A program made the translations under genes and the position numbers. This document shows, in pieces, positions 1 to 8,463 of a stretch of 60,036 nucleotides of DNA. Location of the stretch: positions 1 to 60,036 of the forward strand of contig JAKSHT010000003.1 in assembly GCA_024399215.1 (NCBI GenBank), read 5' to 3'. Source of the stretch: an archaeon (GTDB taxonomy: Archaea; Thermoplasmatota; Thermoplasmata; Methanomassiliicoccales; Methanomethylophilaceae). A model generated the notes under the pieces. It had not been told where the DNA came from and searched no databases. It saw only the letters and a program-made list of their open reading frames with translations. The first letter of the stretch is position 1; every line of letters starts with the position of its first letter.

Positions 1-312
1 AAAAGAAATGATAACAGTACGTGTGTTCTCATAACCTCTATGGAGTGGATATTTTGAAGAATGTGATTCTAGTACTGACTGTTTTATTGAGTAGATAATT
101 GAAAGTGAGGGACCGCTATTTCTGTGGCAACATAGTTGTAGCATTACTTGGCATGCATCAGTATTTATGTAAGTAAAGGCTAGTAGGCCTCTACTGTTAC
201 ACCCCGCTTTCTATATATTTGCAACAACAATCTAAAGGTGTTGATACTCACTAAATAAATAGAGCATTGTCCTCTTGGGGCCTGTTTGGTTGTGTATAAG
301 CAAGGTGTCTCG
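1..312. other. Leading intergenic stretch without a recognised gene
   Basis: No frame in this stretch gives a convincing protein and no tRNA fold was found. It probably holds the end of an upstream intergenic region and the promoter of the ferredoxin-reductase pair. An AGGTG ribosome-binding motif at 303-307 belongs to the ferredoxin. Confidence 0.4.
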
Positions 313-486
313 ATGAATGTGAGTTATGATAAATGTCTCCATTGTGGAGGATGTGTGGGCTCGTGTCCGGCAAATGCCATATACTTAAATGATTGCATCC
401 TCGAGTTCTACGATTCATGTACGAGGTGTGGCACGTGTATAAAAATATGTCCGGTAGGTGCATTATCAATGGAGGAATTGGGTTGA
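313..486 (+). CDS. Dicluster 2x[4Fe-4S] ferredoxin, partner of geranylgeranyl reductase
   Basis: This is a 57-residue ferredoxin with two complete cluster motifs, CLHCGGCVGSCP near residue 7 and CTRCGTCIKICP near residue 37, so it should carry two [4Fe-4S] clusters. The ATG at 313 is chosen because AGGTG sits five bases upstream; a longer in-frame reading from 286 adds nothing that looks like ferredoxin. Its stop overlaps the TTG start of the geranylgeranyl reductase by four bases, implying translational coupling. In Methanosarcina acetivorans a ferredoxin encoded beside the reductase is needed for full lipid saturation, so electron donation to the next gene product is the likely role (inference). 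Confidence 0.9.
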   Translation: MNVSYDKCLHCGGCVGSCPANAIYLNDCILEFYDSCTRCGTCIKICPVGALSMEELG

Positions 487-1673
487 GGTACTACTGTGAT
501 ATAGTTGTTGTAGGAGCTGGACCTGGTGGAAGTATGGCTGCAAAATATGCGGCTGAAAATGGGGCAGAAGTAATTCTCATTGAAAAAAAGGCAGAAATAG
601 GGGCACCTCTCAGATGTGCAGAGGGTATTTCGAAGAAAGAGCTTGTAGAATTGGGAATCAAACCGGATCCTACGTGGATATGCTCTAGTATAAAAGGTGC
701 AATTATCAAATCACCATCTGGAATTACTCTCCGATTCGGCGAAAAGAATGGAGATACAGAGGTTGGATACATACTCGAGAGACACATTTTTGATAAATAT
801 CTTGCGGAAGAGGCATCTATGGCCGGGGCTAAAATTATGTTGCGTACTGGCTGTACTGGTATTTTAAAAGATGATAATGGAAAAATTATAGGTATTAGAG
901 CCAGGTCGATGGGAGAAAAAATCGAAATTTATGCAAAGTGTGTCATCGCGGCAGATGGTTACGAATCTCAAGTCGGAAGATGGGCGGGTATCGACACTTC
1001 TATTGATCTTAACGATGTCGATACATGTATTCAGTACAGGATGACAAATATCGTATTCGAAAAAAACTTGTGTGAATTTGTTGTTGGCTCAATGGCTCCT
1101 GGGGGGTACATTTGGATTTTTCCAAAGGGTCGAAATGTGGCCAATGTTGGTATTGGCATTATGGCAAGCAGATGTAAACATAAGGCCGATCCTAAATATT
1201 TTCTGGATAAATTTATCGAAGGAGACCCCCGTTTTAGAAATGGGCAGATTCTTGAGATTACAGGCGGAATGGTATCGACTATTCCTGGATTGGATAGAAC
1301 TACGACAGACGGCCTTATTCTTGTTGGAGATGCAGCAAGAATGATCGATCCGAATACAGGAGGGGGGATAGCACACGCTTGTAAATCAGGAAAATTTGCT
1401 GGGGAGGTTTCTGTTAATTGTCTTAGAAAAATGGATTTTTCTAGAGAGGTGCTTGCTGCGTATGAAAAAATGTGGCGTAATGACATGGAAGATAAGCTTT
1501 GCAGAAATTGGATGGTAAAAGAAAGATTTGTGACACTAACTGATGAAGAATTAGACGATATAATTAAACGAATTGGAGACTTGTCCGCTGAGGAGGTTAA
1601 CATACAAAATCTACTCAAAATAATAAAAGAAAGACTGCCAAATATTATTGCGGGACTGGAGTGCATTATATAA
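483..1673 (+). CDS. Digeranylgeranylglycerophospholipid reductase (geranylgeranyl reductase family)
   Basis: This FAD-dependent reductase saturates the isoprenoid chains of archaeal lipids. The N-terminus has the dinucleotide-binding fold VVVGAGPGGSMAA followed by an acidic residue after the second strand (VILIEKK). The FAD-binding LVGDAARMIDP segment with GGGIAHA lies near residue 285, as in the GGR/FixC family. Length is 396 residues, normal for the family. The TTG at 483 is favoured because GGAGG at 471-475 sits at proper spacing and the protein then starts just before the Rossmann strand. It is coupled to the preceding ferredoxin, its probable electron donor. A role on another isoprenoid, such as a quinone-like lipid, cannot be excluded. 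Confidence 0.88.
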   Translation: MRYYCDIVVVGAGPGGSMAAKYAAENGAEVILIEKKAEIGAPLRCAEGISKKELVELGIKPDPTWICSSIKGAIIKSPSGITLRFGEKNGDTEVGYILERHIFDKYLAEEASMAGAKIMLRTGCTGILKDDNGKIIGIRARSMGEKIEIYAKCVIAADGYESQVGRWAGIDTSIDLNDVDTCIQYRMTNIVFEKNLCEFVVGSMAPGGYIWIFPKGRNVANVGIGIMASRCKHKADPKYFLDKFIEGDPRFRNGQILEITGGMVSTIPGLDRTTTDGLILVGDAARMIDPNTGGGIAHACKSGKFAGEVSVNCLRKMDFSREVLAAYEKMWRNDMEDKLCRNWMVKERFVTLTDEELDDIIKRIGDLSAEEVNIQNLLKIIKERLPNIIAGLECII

Positions 1674-1688
1674 ATATGGCAGGAACTT

Positions 1689-2657
1689 TTAATTCGGTAT
1701 TGGGTTTCCAGATTCTATTCTTATCCCTTCTACACTCGTACTCACGACAAGTGGGATCCCTCCATGGAGGTTAATTATCTGGCATACTTTGCTGGATTCA
1801 TCAGTAAGCGCAATCATACTACCTCCTCCTCCGGAACCAGTTAGTTTAGCTCCATAGGAGTGAACCAGTGAAGCATCTACAAGTTTGTCAAGCTCCCTGC
1901 AAGAAACACCAAGGGCCGATAATAAATTATGGTTTTGTGTCATCAGTCTGCCAAGATGCTCCAGATCATTTTTCGATAATGCTCGTATGCCATCCATCGT
2001 GATATTTCCTATTTCATCAATTAAGTTTTCTGCAAATGAATTTTGTTCCCTGTATTTTCTAACCTTATCGACTAGAGATGCGGTTAAAGACTCTACTCCG
2101 GTATAGCCAATTACAAATGTCATCTTCGGAATAGAGATATCAAAAATGTCCCATGTATTACCATTTTTAGAAGCAGTCCAAAGATATTTACCTAAATTTT
2201 TAGGGCAATTGACAGCGATACCATTTCCGAATGTGCAACATGATGTATCTGTAGGACTTGCTCTACCTTGCACTTTATATTCAGCTTCAAAAGCCTCTGA
2301 TGCTATGTCTTTTTTATTGTATGATTTTCCAAACATGCTTTTTATAGATGTTAATAAAGACGTGCATAGGGCACCGGATGAACCTAAGCCAGAACCAGGA
2401 ATGAGCTCACTTTTTATAGTTATGGAGGCGGTAGCGAGATTATTCGCGGAGAGGATGCTACTGACATATGAGTTGCTATCTAGGGCAATACGAGATCCGT
2501 TAAGTGTAAGTTCAGCACTCTTGCCAATGGTACAAGTAAGACGTTTATTGATTGCTAATGCCACAGCCGGTTTACCATACACAACGGCATGTTCCCCCAT
2601 CAGAATAAATTTTCCTGGTGATGAGGCAGTGAATTTTTTGTACGTTATGTCATTCAT
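1689..2657 (-). CDS. mvk: Mevalonate kinase (GHMP kinase)
   Basis: The enzyme phosphorylates mevalonate to mevalonate 5-phosphate, which both the classical and the archaeal routes to isoprenoids use. The N-terminus reads SSPGKFILMGEHAVVYG, the GHMP motif 1 typical of mevalonate kinases. The phosphate-binding loop GSGLGSSGA lies near residue 90 and motif 3 KLTGSGGGGSMIAL near residue 270. At 322 residues it has the usual archaeal length. The ATG overlaps the end of the upstream gene at 2650-3219 by eight bases, so the two are probably one transcript. The next enzyme, phosphomevalonate dehydratase, is encoded at 13394-15333. Confidence 0.93.
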   Translation of the reverse strand: MNDITYKKFTASSPGKFILMGEHAVVYGKPAVALAINKRLTCTIGKSAELTLNGSRIALDSNSYVSSILSANNLATASITIKSELIPGSGLGSSGALCTSLLTSIKSMFGKSYNKKDIASEAFEAEYKVQGRASPTDTSCCTFGNGIAVNCPKNLGKYLWTASKNGNTWDIFDISIPKMTFVIGYTGVESLTASLVDKVRKYREQNSFAENLIDEIGNITMDGIRALSKNDLEHLGRLMTQNHNLLSALGVSCRELDKLVDASLVHSYGAKLTGSGGGGSMIALTDESSKVCQIINLHGGIPLVVSTSVEGIRIESGNPIPN

Positions 2658-3219
2658 TTAATTTGTACTTCCTTAGCATTTCGATTATAGCATCATTTGC
2701 ACTGCGCATTTCTAATGCGGGTTGCCCAATTGACCACCAATGATCCTCAATAGCCTCAAGTGCCCGGATATAGTCATCATCAGTATTGTAATCCTCTCTT
2801 TTAACAACAGAGATGGCCTTTTCCTCTTCCTCTATAATATTAACGTTATATTGTTTGTTAACTAATGCCATAGCTATGGCATTGTCAAGAAAATATGATA
2901 TTTCAACTGCTAATTCTTCAGGAATGGATCCCATAATTAAGTCTATAACATTATTGACAGTCATAAGAAAGGCAAGGCGATTCTTTATAGTGTCAGTCTT
3001 ATCATTTTTTTCTAGATTTTTTTGCAGATCATCATACCAAAGATCGGCTAGTGCCTGAGATCTATTCGAATTTTTTTCCCAGAGTTGTTTATCAATATTA
3101 ACATCATCGTTTTCAAAGACACGTTCGATTAAACCTGTATTTGGATCAATTTTTATCGTTGGTTCTTTTAATTTAGATGTTTTATCAATGGATCGCTCTT
3201 TATCTCTATTCCTTTCCAT
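2650..3219 (-). CDS. Hypothetical acidic protein co-transcribed with mevalonate kinase
   Basis: I do not recognise a family. The 189-residue product is highly charged, with a polar N-terminal third that looks disordered (ERNRDKERSIDKTSK), followed by probable helices. A possible helical hydrophobic patch (IPEELAVEISYFLDNAIAMAL) lies near residue 100. A C-terminal stretch is rich in Asp, Glu and Trp (EAIEDHWWSIGQPALEMRS). No signal peptide, membrane span or Cys cluster is seen. The end overlaps the mevalonate kinase start by eight bases, so expression is coupled. The soluble helical look would suit a small scaffold or partner protein, but that is only a guess. Confidence 0.7.
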   Translation of the reverse strand: MERNRDKERSIDKTSKLKEPTIKIDPNTGLIERVFENDDVNIDKQLWEKNSNRSQALADLWYDDLQKNLEKNDKTDTIKNRLAFLMTVNNVIDLIMGSIPEELAVEISYFLDNAIAMALVNKQYNVNIIEEEEKAISVVKREDYNTDDDYIRALEAIEDHWWSIGQPALEMRSANDAIIEMLRKYKLNE

Positions 3220-3653
3220 ACTATCGGCTCTCCAGTACGATATGTATATTTTATTGTCTGTTTTGATTTTTCATATGAATGAACCTTGAAGTGCTAATAA
3301 CTACGCATTTACTATGATATTAGCAGAATGCTAGTAAATATTCTCTTGAAGTTAATGTTAAGTATAATGTTCATTGACGTTTATTTCCAGTTATGTTAAT
3401 GATTCGGGAAATTGTCATGCTATCTAAAAGATTCACGGTTAAAAATACATATCATCTACAAATCAGCTAGCAAAGATCGAAATATGCTTCCTAGGAAGGT
3501 AAAAGGTTATAGTGATGTGTGATAAAAGCACAAGGTACGATAAATAGTGCGTTTAATAGAAAATCTAGGATGGAAACTGTCGAAAGTTCAATGTGCACTT
3601 TTTGATAGCCGCTTTCGTAATATTTTTTTCCCACAGGAGTGTTAACAAAGGCT
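3220..3653. other. Divergent intergenic region, no gene seen
   Basis: This stretch of about 430 bases lies between two divergently transcribed genes. It is very AT-rich, no frame of useful length looks coding, and no tRNA fold or clear repeat was found. It should contain the promoters for the mvk transcript (minus strand) and the HD gene (plus strand). Confidence 0.4.
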
Positions 3654-4796
3654 ATGAGTCGGATGTTAAACATGAGCCTAGTTTACTGTTTTTTTGATGC
3701 GGCTAATATACATAGATGGAATGATCATCTGCGTCCAATAGACTTGACAGAAGTAGACAAGCAAGCACATAAAGCTGCTATTGCCTGGATTCTTGGAAAA
3801 TATGAGGAGCATGAAAATAAAGTAAAAATTAACTGGAAGAATTTGATTGAAGATATGATGTTTTCCTTTCTAAAAAGAGTGGTTTTAACTGATTTGAAGC
3901 CCCAGGTTCTTCATAGAATAGAAAAGGAGAGGTCTGAAGAAATTAATAAATATGTTTTATCAGAAGTAAAGGAGGAAGTATTCGACTTTGACCCTGAATT
4001 TTTGAATCGTTTTGTTATGTATCTTCACAATACTAATGAATCGATTGAAAAGAGAATTGTTTCTGCAGCTCATTACCTTGCGACGAAATGGGAGTTCGAT
4101 CTTATATATGAAATGAACAAACATTCGTTCGATATAAACCATACAAAATCTGAATTGAATAGAAAAATAAAGGAATTTGCAGGTATGATCGGAGTAAAAA
4201 AGGTTATGGAGTCTAAATCTAAATCATTCATTGATTTGGTTGGACAACTTAGATTTCAACAAAGGTGGACAAGGGTTCCAAGATATCCAATTACAACAGT
4301 TTTAGGGCATTCATTAATAGTTGCCAATACAATGTTTCTGCACGATTTAGATAGTAATGTTGAGAATAAGCAAATTTATAATGACTATTTCACTGCTCTG
4401 TTCCATGATCTTCCAGAAGTGTTGACTAAAGATGTTATTAGTCCTGTAAAGAATATACATGGACTAGAAAAAATTTTAAACGAGTACGAGTTCGAGCTCG
4501 TCAACTCGAAAATTACGCCGCTTATACCTGAGTGTTGCCGTGATGAGTTTGAATTCTTAGTTTGTAATCCCTTTCAGAATAGATATGATGAGAAATTTGG
4601 ATGTGTGAATGGTGTTGACATCAAACTCTGCGATTTGCTTGGGGCATATATGGAAGCACATGCTTCAATAAAGTGTGGTGTACATCCGTCAAGACTCAAA
4701 AAAGCCAAAAAACTTCTACGTACAAGGTTAGAAAAAGAGGGAGAAAGTATTGGCGCTGCTAACCTCATACGAGAGTTAGAGAGAATTGACATTTAA
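3654..4796 (+). CDS. HD-domain phosphohydrolase, YfbR-like
   Basis: The C-terminal half carries a YfbR/HD_2-type metal phosphohydrolase domain: a first histidine in TTVLGHSLIVANTMFLHDL, then ALFHDLPEVLTKDVISPVK. The HDxxEVxTxDxxxPVK pattern is that of 5'-deoxynucleotidase YfbR. The protein is about 380 residues, roughly double YfbR, with an all-helical N-terminal extension of unknown function. The start is uncertain: GTG 3639 and ATGs 3654, 3663 and 3672 are all in frame, and only a weak AAAGG precedes 3654. A nucleotide or nucleic-acid phosphohydrolase is likely; the substrate cannot be read from the sequence. It converges on serS with three bases between the stops. Confidence 0.75.
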   Translation: MSRMLNMSLVYCFFDAANIHRWNDHLRPIDLTEVDKQAHKAAIAWILGKYEEHENKVKINWKNLIEDMMFSFLKRVVLTDLKPQVLHRIEKERSEEINKYVLSEVKEEVFDFDPEFLNRFVMYLHNTNESIEKRIVSAAHYLATKWEFDLIYEMNKHSFDINHTKSELNRKIKEFAGMIGVKKVMESKSKSFIDLVGQLRFQQRWTRVPRYPITTVLGHSLIVANTMFLHDLDSNVENKQIYNDYFTALFHDLPEVLTKDVISPVKNIHGLEKILNEYEFELVNSKITPLIPECCRDEFEFLVCNPFQNRYDEKFGCVNGVDIKLCDLLGAYMEAHASIKCGVHPSRLKKAKKLLRTRLEKEGESIGAANLIRELERIDI

Positions 4797-4799
4797 GGA

Positions 4800-6065
4800 T
4801 TAGCCACCAATTATTTCCTGTCCGTTCATATAAGGTCTGAGAACTTTCGGAATTTCAATTGTTCCGTCCTCATTTTGATAATTTTCTATGATAGAAACTA
4901 TCGTTCTAGGAAGCGCAAGCCCTGATCCGTTGAGTGTATGAATAAATTCACTTTTTAAGTGTGGCTTTGGCCTGTATTTAATTTTCGCTCTCCGTGCCTG
5001 AAAATCAGTAAAATTAGAGCACGAAGATACTTCTAGCCATTTATTACTTCCCGGCGCGTAAGTTTCAAGATCGTAACACTTGGAACATGAAAAACTCATA
5101 TCTCCGGTACATAGGAGAAGTACCCTGTATGGCAGTTCGAGACCGTTTATTATATCTTCCGCATTTTTTCTAAGTTCCTCAAGTCTTGCATAAGAATTCT
5201 CGGGTAAGACAAAATTAACCATTTCGGTTTTTCTAAATTCATGAACTCGAATAATTCCTCTTGTATCTGCATGTTTTCCGACTTCGCGTCGGTATGACGT
5301 GAGATTTGCTGTATAGTATATAGGAAGTTGTTCTTTTTCAAGGATTTCATTTTGGAAGAGATTTGTGATTGGAACCTCGGCTGTTGGATTGAGAAACATA
5401 TCGTCTTTCTCTAGATAGTACATATCATCTTTGAGATTGGGGTACTGTCCAGTTCCAATAACCGCACTTTTATTAATGAGAGCAGGAACAATGAGTTCAG
5501 TATAGCCCTGTCTATGATGTACATCAAGAAAGTAGTTTATGAGAGCGCGTTCAAGTCTGGCCCCGTCGCCCTTCATAACGTAAAATCCACTTCCCGCAAT
5601 CTTAGCTCCTCTCTCGAACTCGATTATATCCAGCGCTTCCGCAAGTTCCCAGTGTTCTTTAGGCTTGAAATTGAATTTTTTCTTTTTTCCAACTTCATAG
5701 ACAACAACATTTTCTGTATCATCATCGCCAATTGGAACTGATTCATGTGGAATATTAGGAATGTTGAGGAGACAGTCTGTTCTAATGTTTTCAAGCTCTG
5801 CTATTTTTTCATTATTTAATTTAATTTCATCAGAAACCTTGCGCATATCAGAAATTTTGGAATTTCTTTCTTCACCCTTCATCTTAGAAATTTCTAAGGA
5901 AACGCTATTTCGGATTTCTCTAAGACGGTTATTCTCGTTTACAACAGCCCTCCATTTAGAATCTACATCAAGAAACTTATTCAAAGCGGACTCGTCTTTC
6001 TTCCTATTTTTTAGCATAATCCTAATTTTTTCAGGATTTTGTCGGATTAAGTCAATATCTAACAT
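4800..6065 (-). CDS. serS: Seryl-tRNA synthetase, bacterial/eukaryotic type
   Basis: This class II synthetase charges tRNA-Ser. Residues 1 to about 110 form the long antiparallel coiled-coil arm (LDIDLIRQNPEKIRIMLKN onward). The catalytic domain has the TxE loop NPTAEVPITN, motif 2 TSYRREVGKHADTRGIIRVH, and motif 3 LNGSGLALPRTIVSIIEN. This is the common SerRS, not the rare zinc form that many methanogens use (established knowledge). At 421 residues it has normal length. The gene ends an rnp4-yhbY-serS transcript; its ATG overlaps the yhbY stop by one base (TAATG). Confidence 0.96.
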   Translation of the reverse strand: MLDIDLIRQNPEKIRIMLKNRKKDESALNKFLDVDSKWRAVVNENNRLREIRNSVSLEISKMKGEERNSKISDMRKVSDEIKLNNEKIAELENIRTDCLLNIPNIPHESVPIGDDDTENVVVYEVGKKKKFNFKPKEHWELAEALDIIEFERGAKIAGSGFYVMKGDGARLERALINYFLDVHHRQGYTELIVPALINKSAVIGTGQYPNLKDDMYYLEKDDMFLNPTAEVPITNLFQNEILEKEQLPIYYTANLTSYRREVGKHADTRGIIRVHEFRKTEMVNFVLPENSYARLEELRKNAEDIINGLELPYRVLLLCTGDMSFSCSKCYDLETYAPGSNKWLEVSSCSNFTDFQARRAKIKYRPKPHLKSEFIHTLNGSGLALPRTIVSIIENYQNEDGTIEIPKVLRPYMNGQEIIGG

Positions 6066-6382
6066 TAAACCCCCTCAAACTTCTTTTGACACAGAGACTT
6101 CCATGTTCTTTTATCTGTAATAATTGCAACATTGCCGCGAACGTCTACAATAACGGATTGGGTCATTTTTGCGACGTTATCTATGATGCCATCATCTTTA
6201 TCCCTCGCTCTCGATAGTACCCTCATTTTTATTAAACGATTCTTTTTGAGTTGACCTTTAATTTCATCACAAACACTACTCTTAAGACCGCACTTTCCAA
6301 TGTATACTGTCGGTTCAATTTTTAATGCTCGACGCATTACCTCCTTCCTAGCTAACTTTTCCGTCACCCTTTTACCTCTCAT
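6065..6382 (-). CDS. YhbY/CRM-domain RNA-binding protein
   Basis: This small protein has a single CRM (YhbY-like) RNA-binding domain: KEVMRRALKIEPTVYIGKCG, where the Gly-rich loop is the conserved GxxG-type RNA contact, then IKGQLKKNRLIKMRVL. YhbY proteins associate with ribosome precursors; the archaeal role is not well defined. The ATG giving MRGKRVTEK is preferred to an upstream in-frame ATG nine codons earlier because the domain starts just after it. The start overlaps the end of the RNase P gene by eleven bases and the stop overlaps serS, so the three are one translationally coupled operon. Confidence 0.85.
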   Translation of the reverse strand: MRGKRVTEKLARKEVMRRALKIEPTVYIGKCGLKSSVCDEIKGQLKKNRLIKMRVLSRARDKDDGIIDNVAKMTQSVIVDVRGNVAIITDKRTWKSLCQKKFEGV

Positions 6383-6683
6383 TATATGAAAGACGCTTAA
6401 TATTGCCACAGCCTAGACATGTTATTTTCACTCTATTGGCGTTTAATCTAACGCGGCAATTACTTCCGATTATAAGGGGAATATTGCACTTCTTGCAAAA
6501 AATAAATTCTTTTGGGATCGGAACATTTATTCTTTGACTTATACGTTTCATTAGACAAATATACCTCTTGGCCAATTCATTATTACCATTTCTTAAAGAT
6601 TCGAAAGCTAACTTTGACAATGATGCAATACGTAAAGAGGCAATTCTAACGGCTGCTTTTAAGGATATGGGTCTCCTGGACAT
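6372..6683 (-). CDS. rnp4: Ribonuclease P protein component 4 (Rpp21/Rpr2)
   Basis: This is a protein subunit of archaeal RNase P, which removes the 5' leader from pre-tRNA. The N-terminal half is a pair of basic helices (IASLRIASLSKLAFESLRNG). The C-terminal half is a zinc ribbon with CKKCNIPL and CLGCGNIKR, the CxxC...CxxC signature of Rpr2/Rpp21. At 103 residues it has the usual length. It is the first gene of the rnp4-yhbY-serS operon, so all three products act on tRNA or ribosome maturation. Confidence 0.9.
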   Translation of the reverse strand: MSRRPISLKAAVRIASLRIASLSKLAFESLRNGNNELAKRYICLMKRISQRINVPIPKEFIFCKKCNIPLIIGSNCRVRLNANRVKITCLGCGNIKRLSYNER

Positions 6684-6938
6684 CTAAATACTACGGCTAA
6701 TTCACCATTTGAGATAATATATAAAATATTCGGGCCGTCATATAGTAGTAGTCTTCGTTGTTATGTTTAATGAGTAGTTTATAAAGCGAGGCATTAATTT
6801 TCAAAATTATCGTGAATTAGCTGAGGATTTTTGAAAGAACATAATGGAATGTTATTAAGAGCCTAACCGTAAAACACTAAGTCTGGGCATCGTGCGCGCA
6901 TGCGCTTGATATGCTGAATTCTTTTTTAGATCCAATTG

Positions 6939-7871
6939 CTACAAAATAGAAATTTGAGATATACAGTCATTTATTTTCTGTTCGTAGTTAGAAGCTCCCA
7001 TTTCATGTGTTACGTAATCTGGGTTTAGTCTTCGTACTAAATTCGATACGCGTTTTGTAGTAAAAGGTCTATGCTGATCCATCTGGCATACGTGGTTGTA
7101 GGCAAGGTTAACAAGCTCTGTTACTGGCATATCTTCTACATGTGGAGCTTTGTAGTTCTTCAGATAATCATAGCATGTGTTTACATGAAGATGAACTGTC
7201 ATAATAGACTTCAACACATCATCTGAGAATTTATCAATGACATTTTCTAATATGTCTATTGCCTGGCCCTCTGTCCGTGCACCTTTTTTGGCAACTAGAA
7301 GATGTCCTGTGTCGAAGCATAATCCCCAGTTCTCAAATTCAATTTTGTTACAAAGTGTTTTGTAATTGGTATTATCAAGCATTCTTAACCCTGGCCACCA
7401 TTGATTTTCAAATAATATGCGGAAAGGGGGCTCCGGGCTAGGAAACAGAGCAATCACTGAGTTAACAACTTCAATGAAAGCAGATAGGATTTTATCATCG
7501 CTATCGGAATACGTTGGCTTGAGAACTTCTGATATACTTACATTACCTACATGTAAAACTCCATATTTCGGATTTAGTGTTGATGCTAGCCTGAAGGCTG
7601 AGTGTAAATTGTATATAATGTCTTCTTTGTCACGGCCATAGAATATGTATTTTATGTTATCGTCAGAAATTTCTTTAGGTATTTTTTTATTGCCTGACCA
7701 TGCGGAATACCAATCAATTGAGTATGGCAAATGAACAGAAACTACCTTATTTCTAAAAAAAGACTCAGGAATGGAATTGTATCCCGTTAGTAACTCCACC
7801 CCCTCGATTGATTCTGGGAAATTCGTCCCTACAACTTGATCATAAATAGAACTGCTAATAAGGTGCTTCAT
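6939..7871 (-). CDS. Xylose isomerase-like TIM-barrel protein (AP endonuclease 2 / sugar isomerase family)
   Basis: This 310-residue protein has the metal-binding barrel pattern of the AP_endonuc_2 superfamily: GVLHVGNVS (strand 4 His), RILFENQWW (Glu), LCFDTGHLL (Asp and His), and VHLHVNTCYDYLKNYKAPHVED (late His pair). Members include endonuclease IV and sugar isomerases or epimerases, so the substrate is undecided; the short length and absence of the full endonuclease IV ligand set make a sugar or inositol-type isomerase as likely as DNA repair. It is the last gene of a three-gene operon after mat and a winged-helix regulator, two bases after the regulator's stop, which ties its expression to S-adenosylmethionine synthesis. 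Confidence 0.72.
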   Translation of the reverse strand: MKHLISSSIYDQVVGTNFPESIEGVELLTGYNSIPESFFRNKVVSVHLPYSIDWYSAWSGNKKIPKEISDDNIKYIFYGRDKEDIIYNLHSAFRLASTLNPKYGVLHVGNVSISEVLKPTYSDSDDKILSAFIEVVNSVIALFPSPEPPFRILFENQWWPGLRMLDNTNYKTLCNKIEFENWGLCFDTGHLLVAKKGARTEGQAIDILENVIDKFSDDVLKSIMTVHLHVNTCYDYLKNYKAPHVEDMPVTELVNLAYNHVCQMDQHRPFTTKRVSNLVRRLNPDYVTHEMGASNYEQKINDCISQISIL

Positions 7872-7873
7872 AG

Positions 7874-8458
7874 TTATAAGAGGTCAAATGCTGCATCTAG
7901 AGCTGCAACGATCGCTGCGTTTTTATTAGAACCTCCCCCTACAATTAGGGCGTCATCTTCCGTTAGATTTGTAGCCATACGTATTTTTCTAGCAGTTTCA
8001 GGGCGTTGAACATCTAAGTTCCAATCTGGCGGAATCATCAATATACCATTTCTGATGACAATTGTAGTGCAGCCGTTAGCACCTGCTCTGATGCCAACGT
8101 CCCTTTGTTGCATCCCGTTTTCTATCTTACTGCCAGCGCCATAAACCATTATCGCTTGACTAAAGCAGCCAACAACTGCGTCTCCAATATCTACATTCAC
8201 AACTTTGAGTGGTATATTGCCTAGGAAGCTAAGTCCTGTTTTTGTAATGGTAGTACCAGTTCGCTTGACTTGAACCATACCTTTGTCCAGGAGTAGCTTT
8301 AAAATGCGTCGCATACTACCTTCTCCCACACCCGATTCTTCTGCAAGTTTTTTACGGCCTAATTTTCTACCGTCGGAGAGGGTGTAGAGGGCCCAATAGA
8401 CATTGGCATCGGTAAAGCGGGACATCGGTCCATGCTGTGACTTATTAATTATCCTCAT
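7874..8458 (-). CDS. Winged-helix regulator with C-terminal ligand-type domain (DUF4443-like)
   Basis: Residues about 12-75 form a winged helix-turn-helix: a recognition region GRKKLAEESGVGEGSMRRILKL, then a wing VQVKRTGTTITKTGLSFL. Residues about 85-194 form an alpha/beta domain with GCTTIVIRNGILMIPPD and a C-terminal DDALIVGGGSNKNAAIVAAL. This arrangement resembles the archaeal DUF4443 family, from memory. The gene starts five bases after the mat stop and ends just before the TIM-barrel gene, so it is encoded inside a SAM-synthesis operon. I infer a transcription factor that may sense a metabolite of that pathway. An alternative start at the internal ATG giving MSRFTDANV would remove eleven residues. 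Confidence 0.75.
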   Translation of the reverse strand: MRIINKSQHGPMSRFTDANVYWALYTLSDGRKLGRKKLAEESGVGEGSMRRILKLLLDKGMVQVKRTGTTITKTGLSFLGNIPLKVVNVDIGDAVVGCFSQAIMVYGAGSKIENGMQQRDVGIRAGANGCTTIVIRNGILMIPPDWNLDVQRPETARKIRMATNLTEDDALIVGGGSNKNAAIVAALDAAFDLL

Positions 8459-8463
8459 AGCTA

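Noticed and set aside
1031-1666. 211-codon open frame on the minus strand inside the lipid reductase
   Set aside because: It is antisense to a well-supported gene and reads as Ser/Leu-rich without a family pattern.
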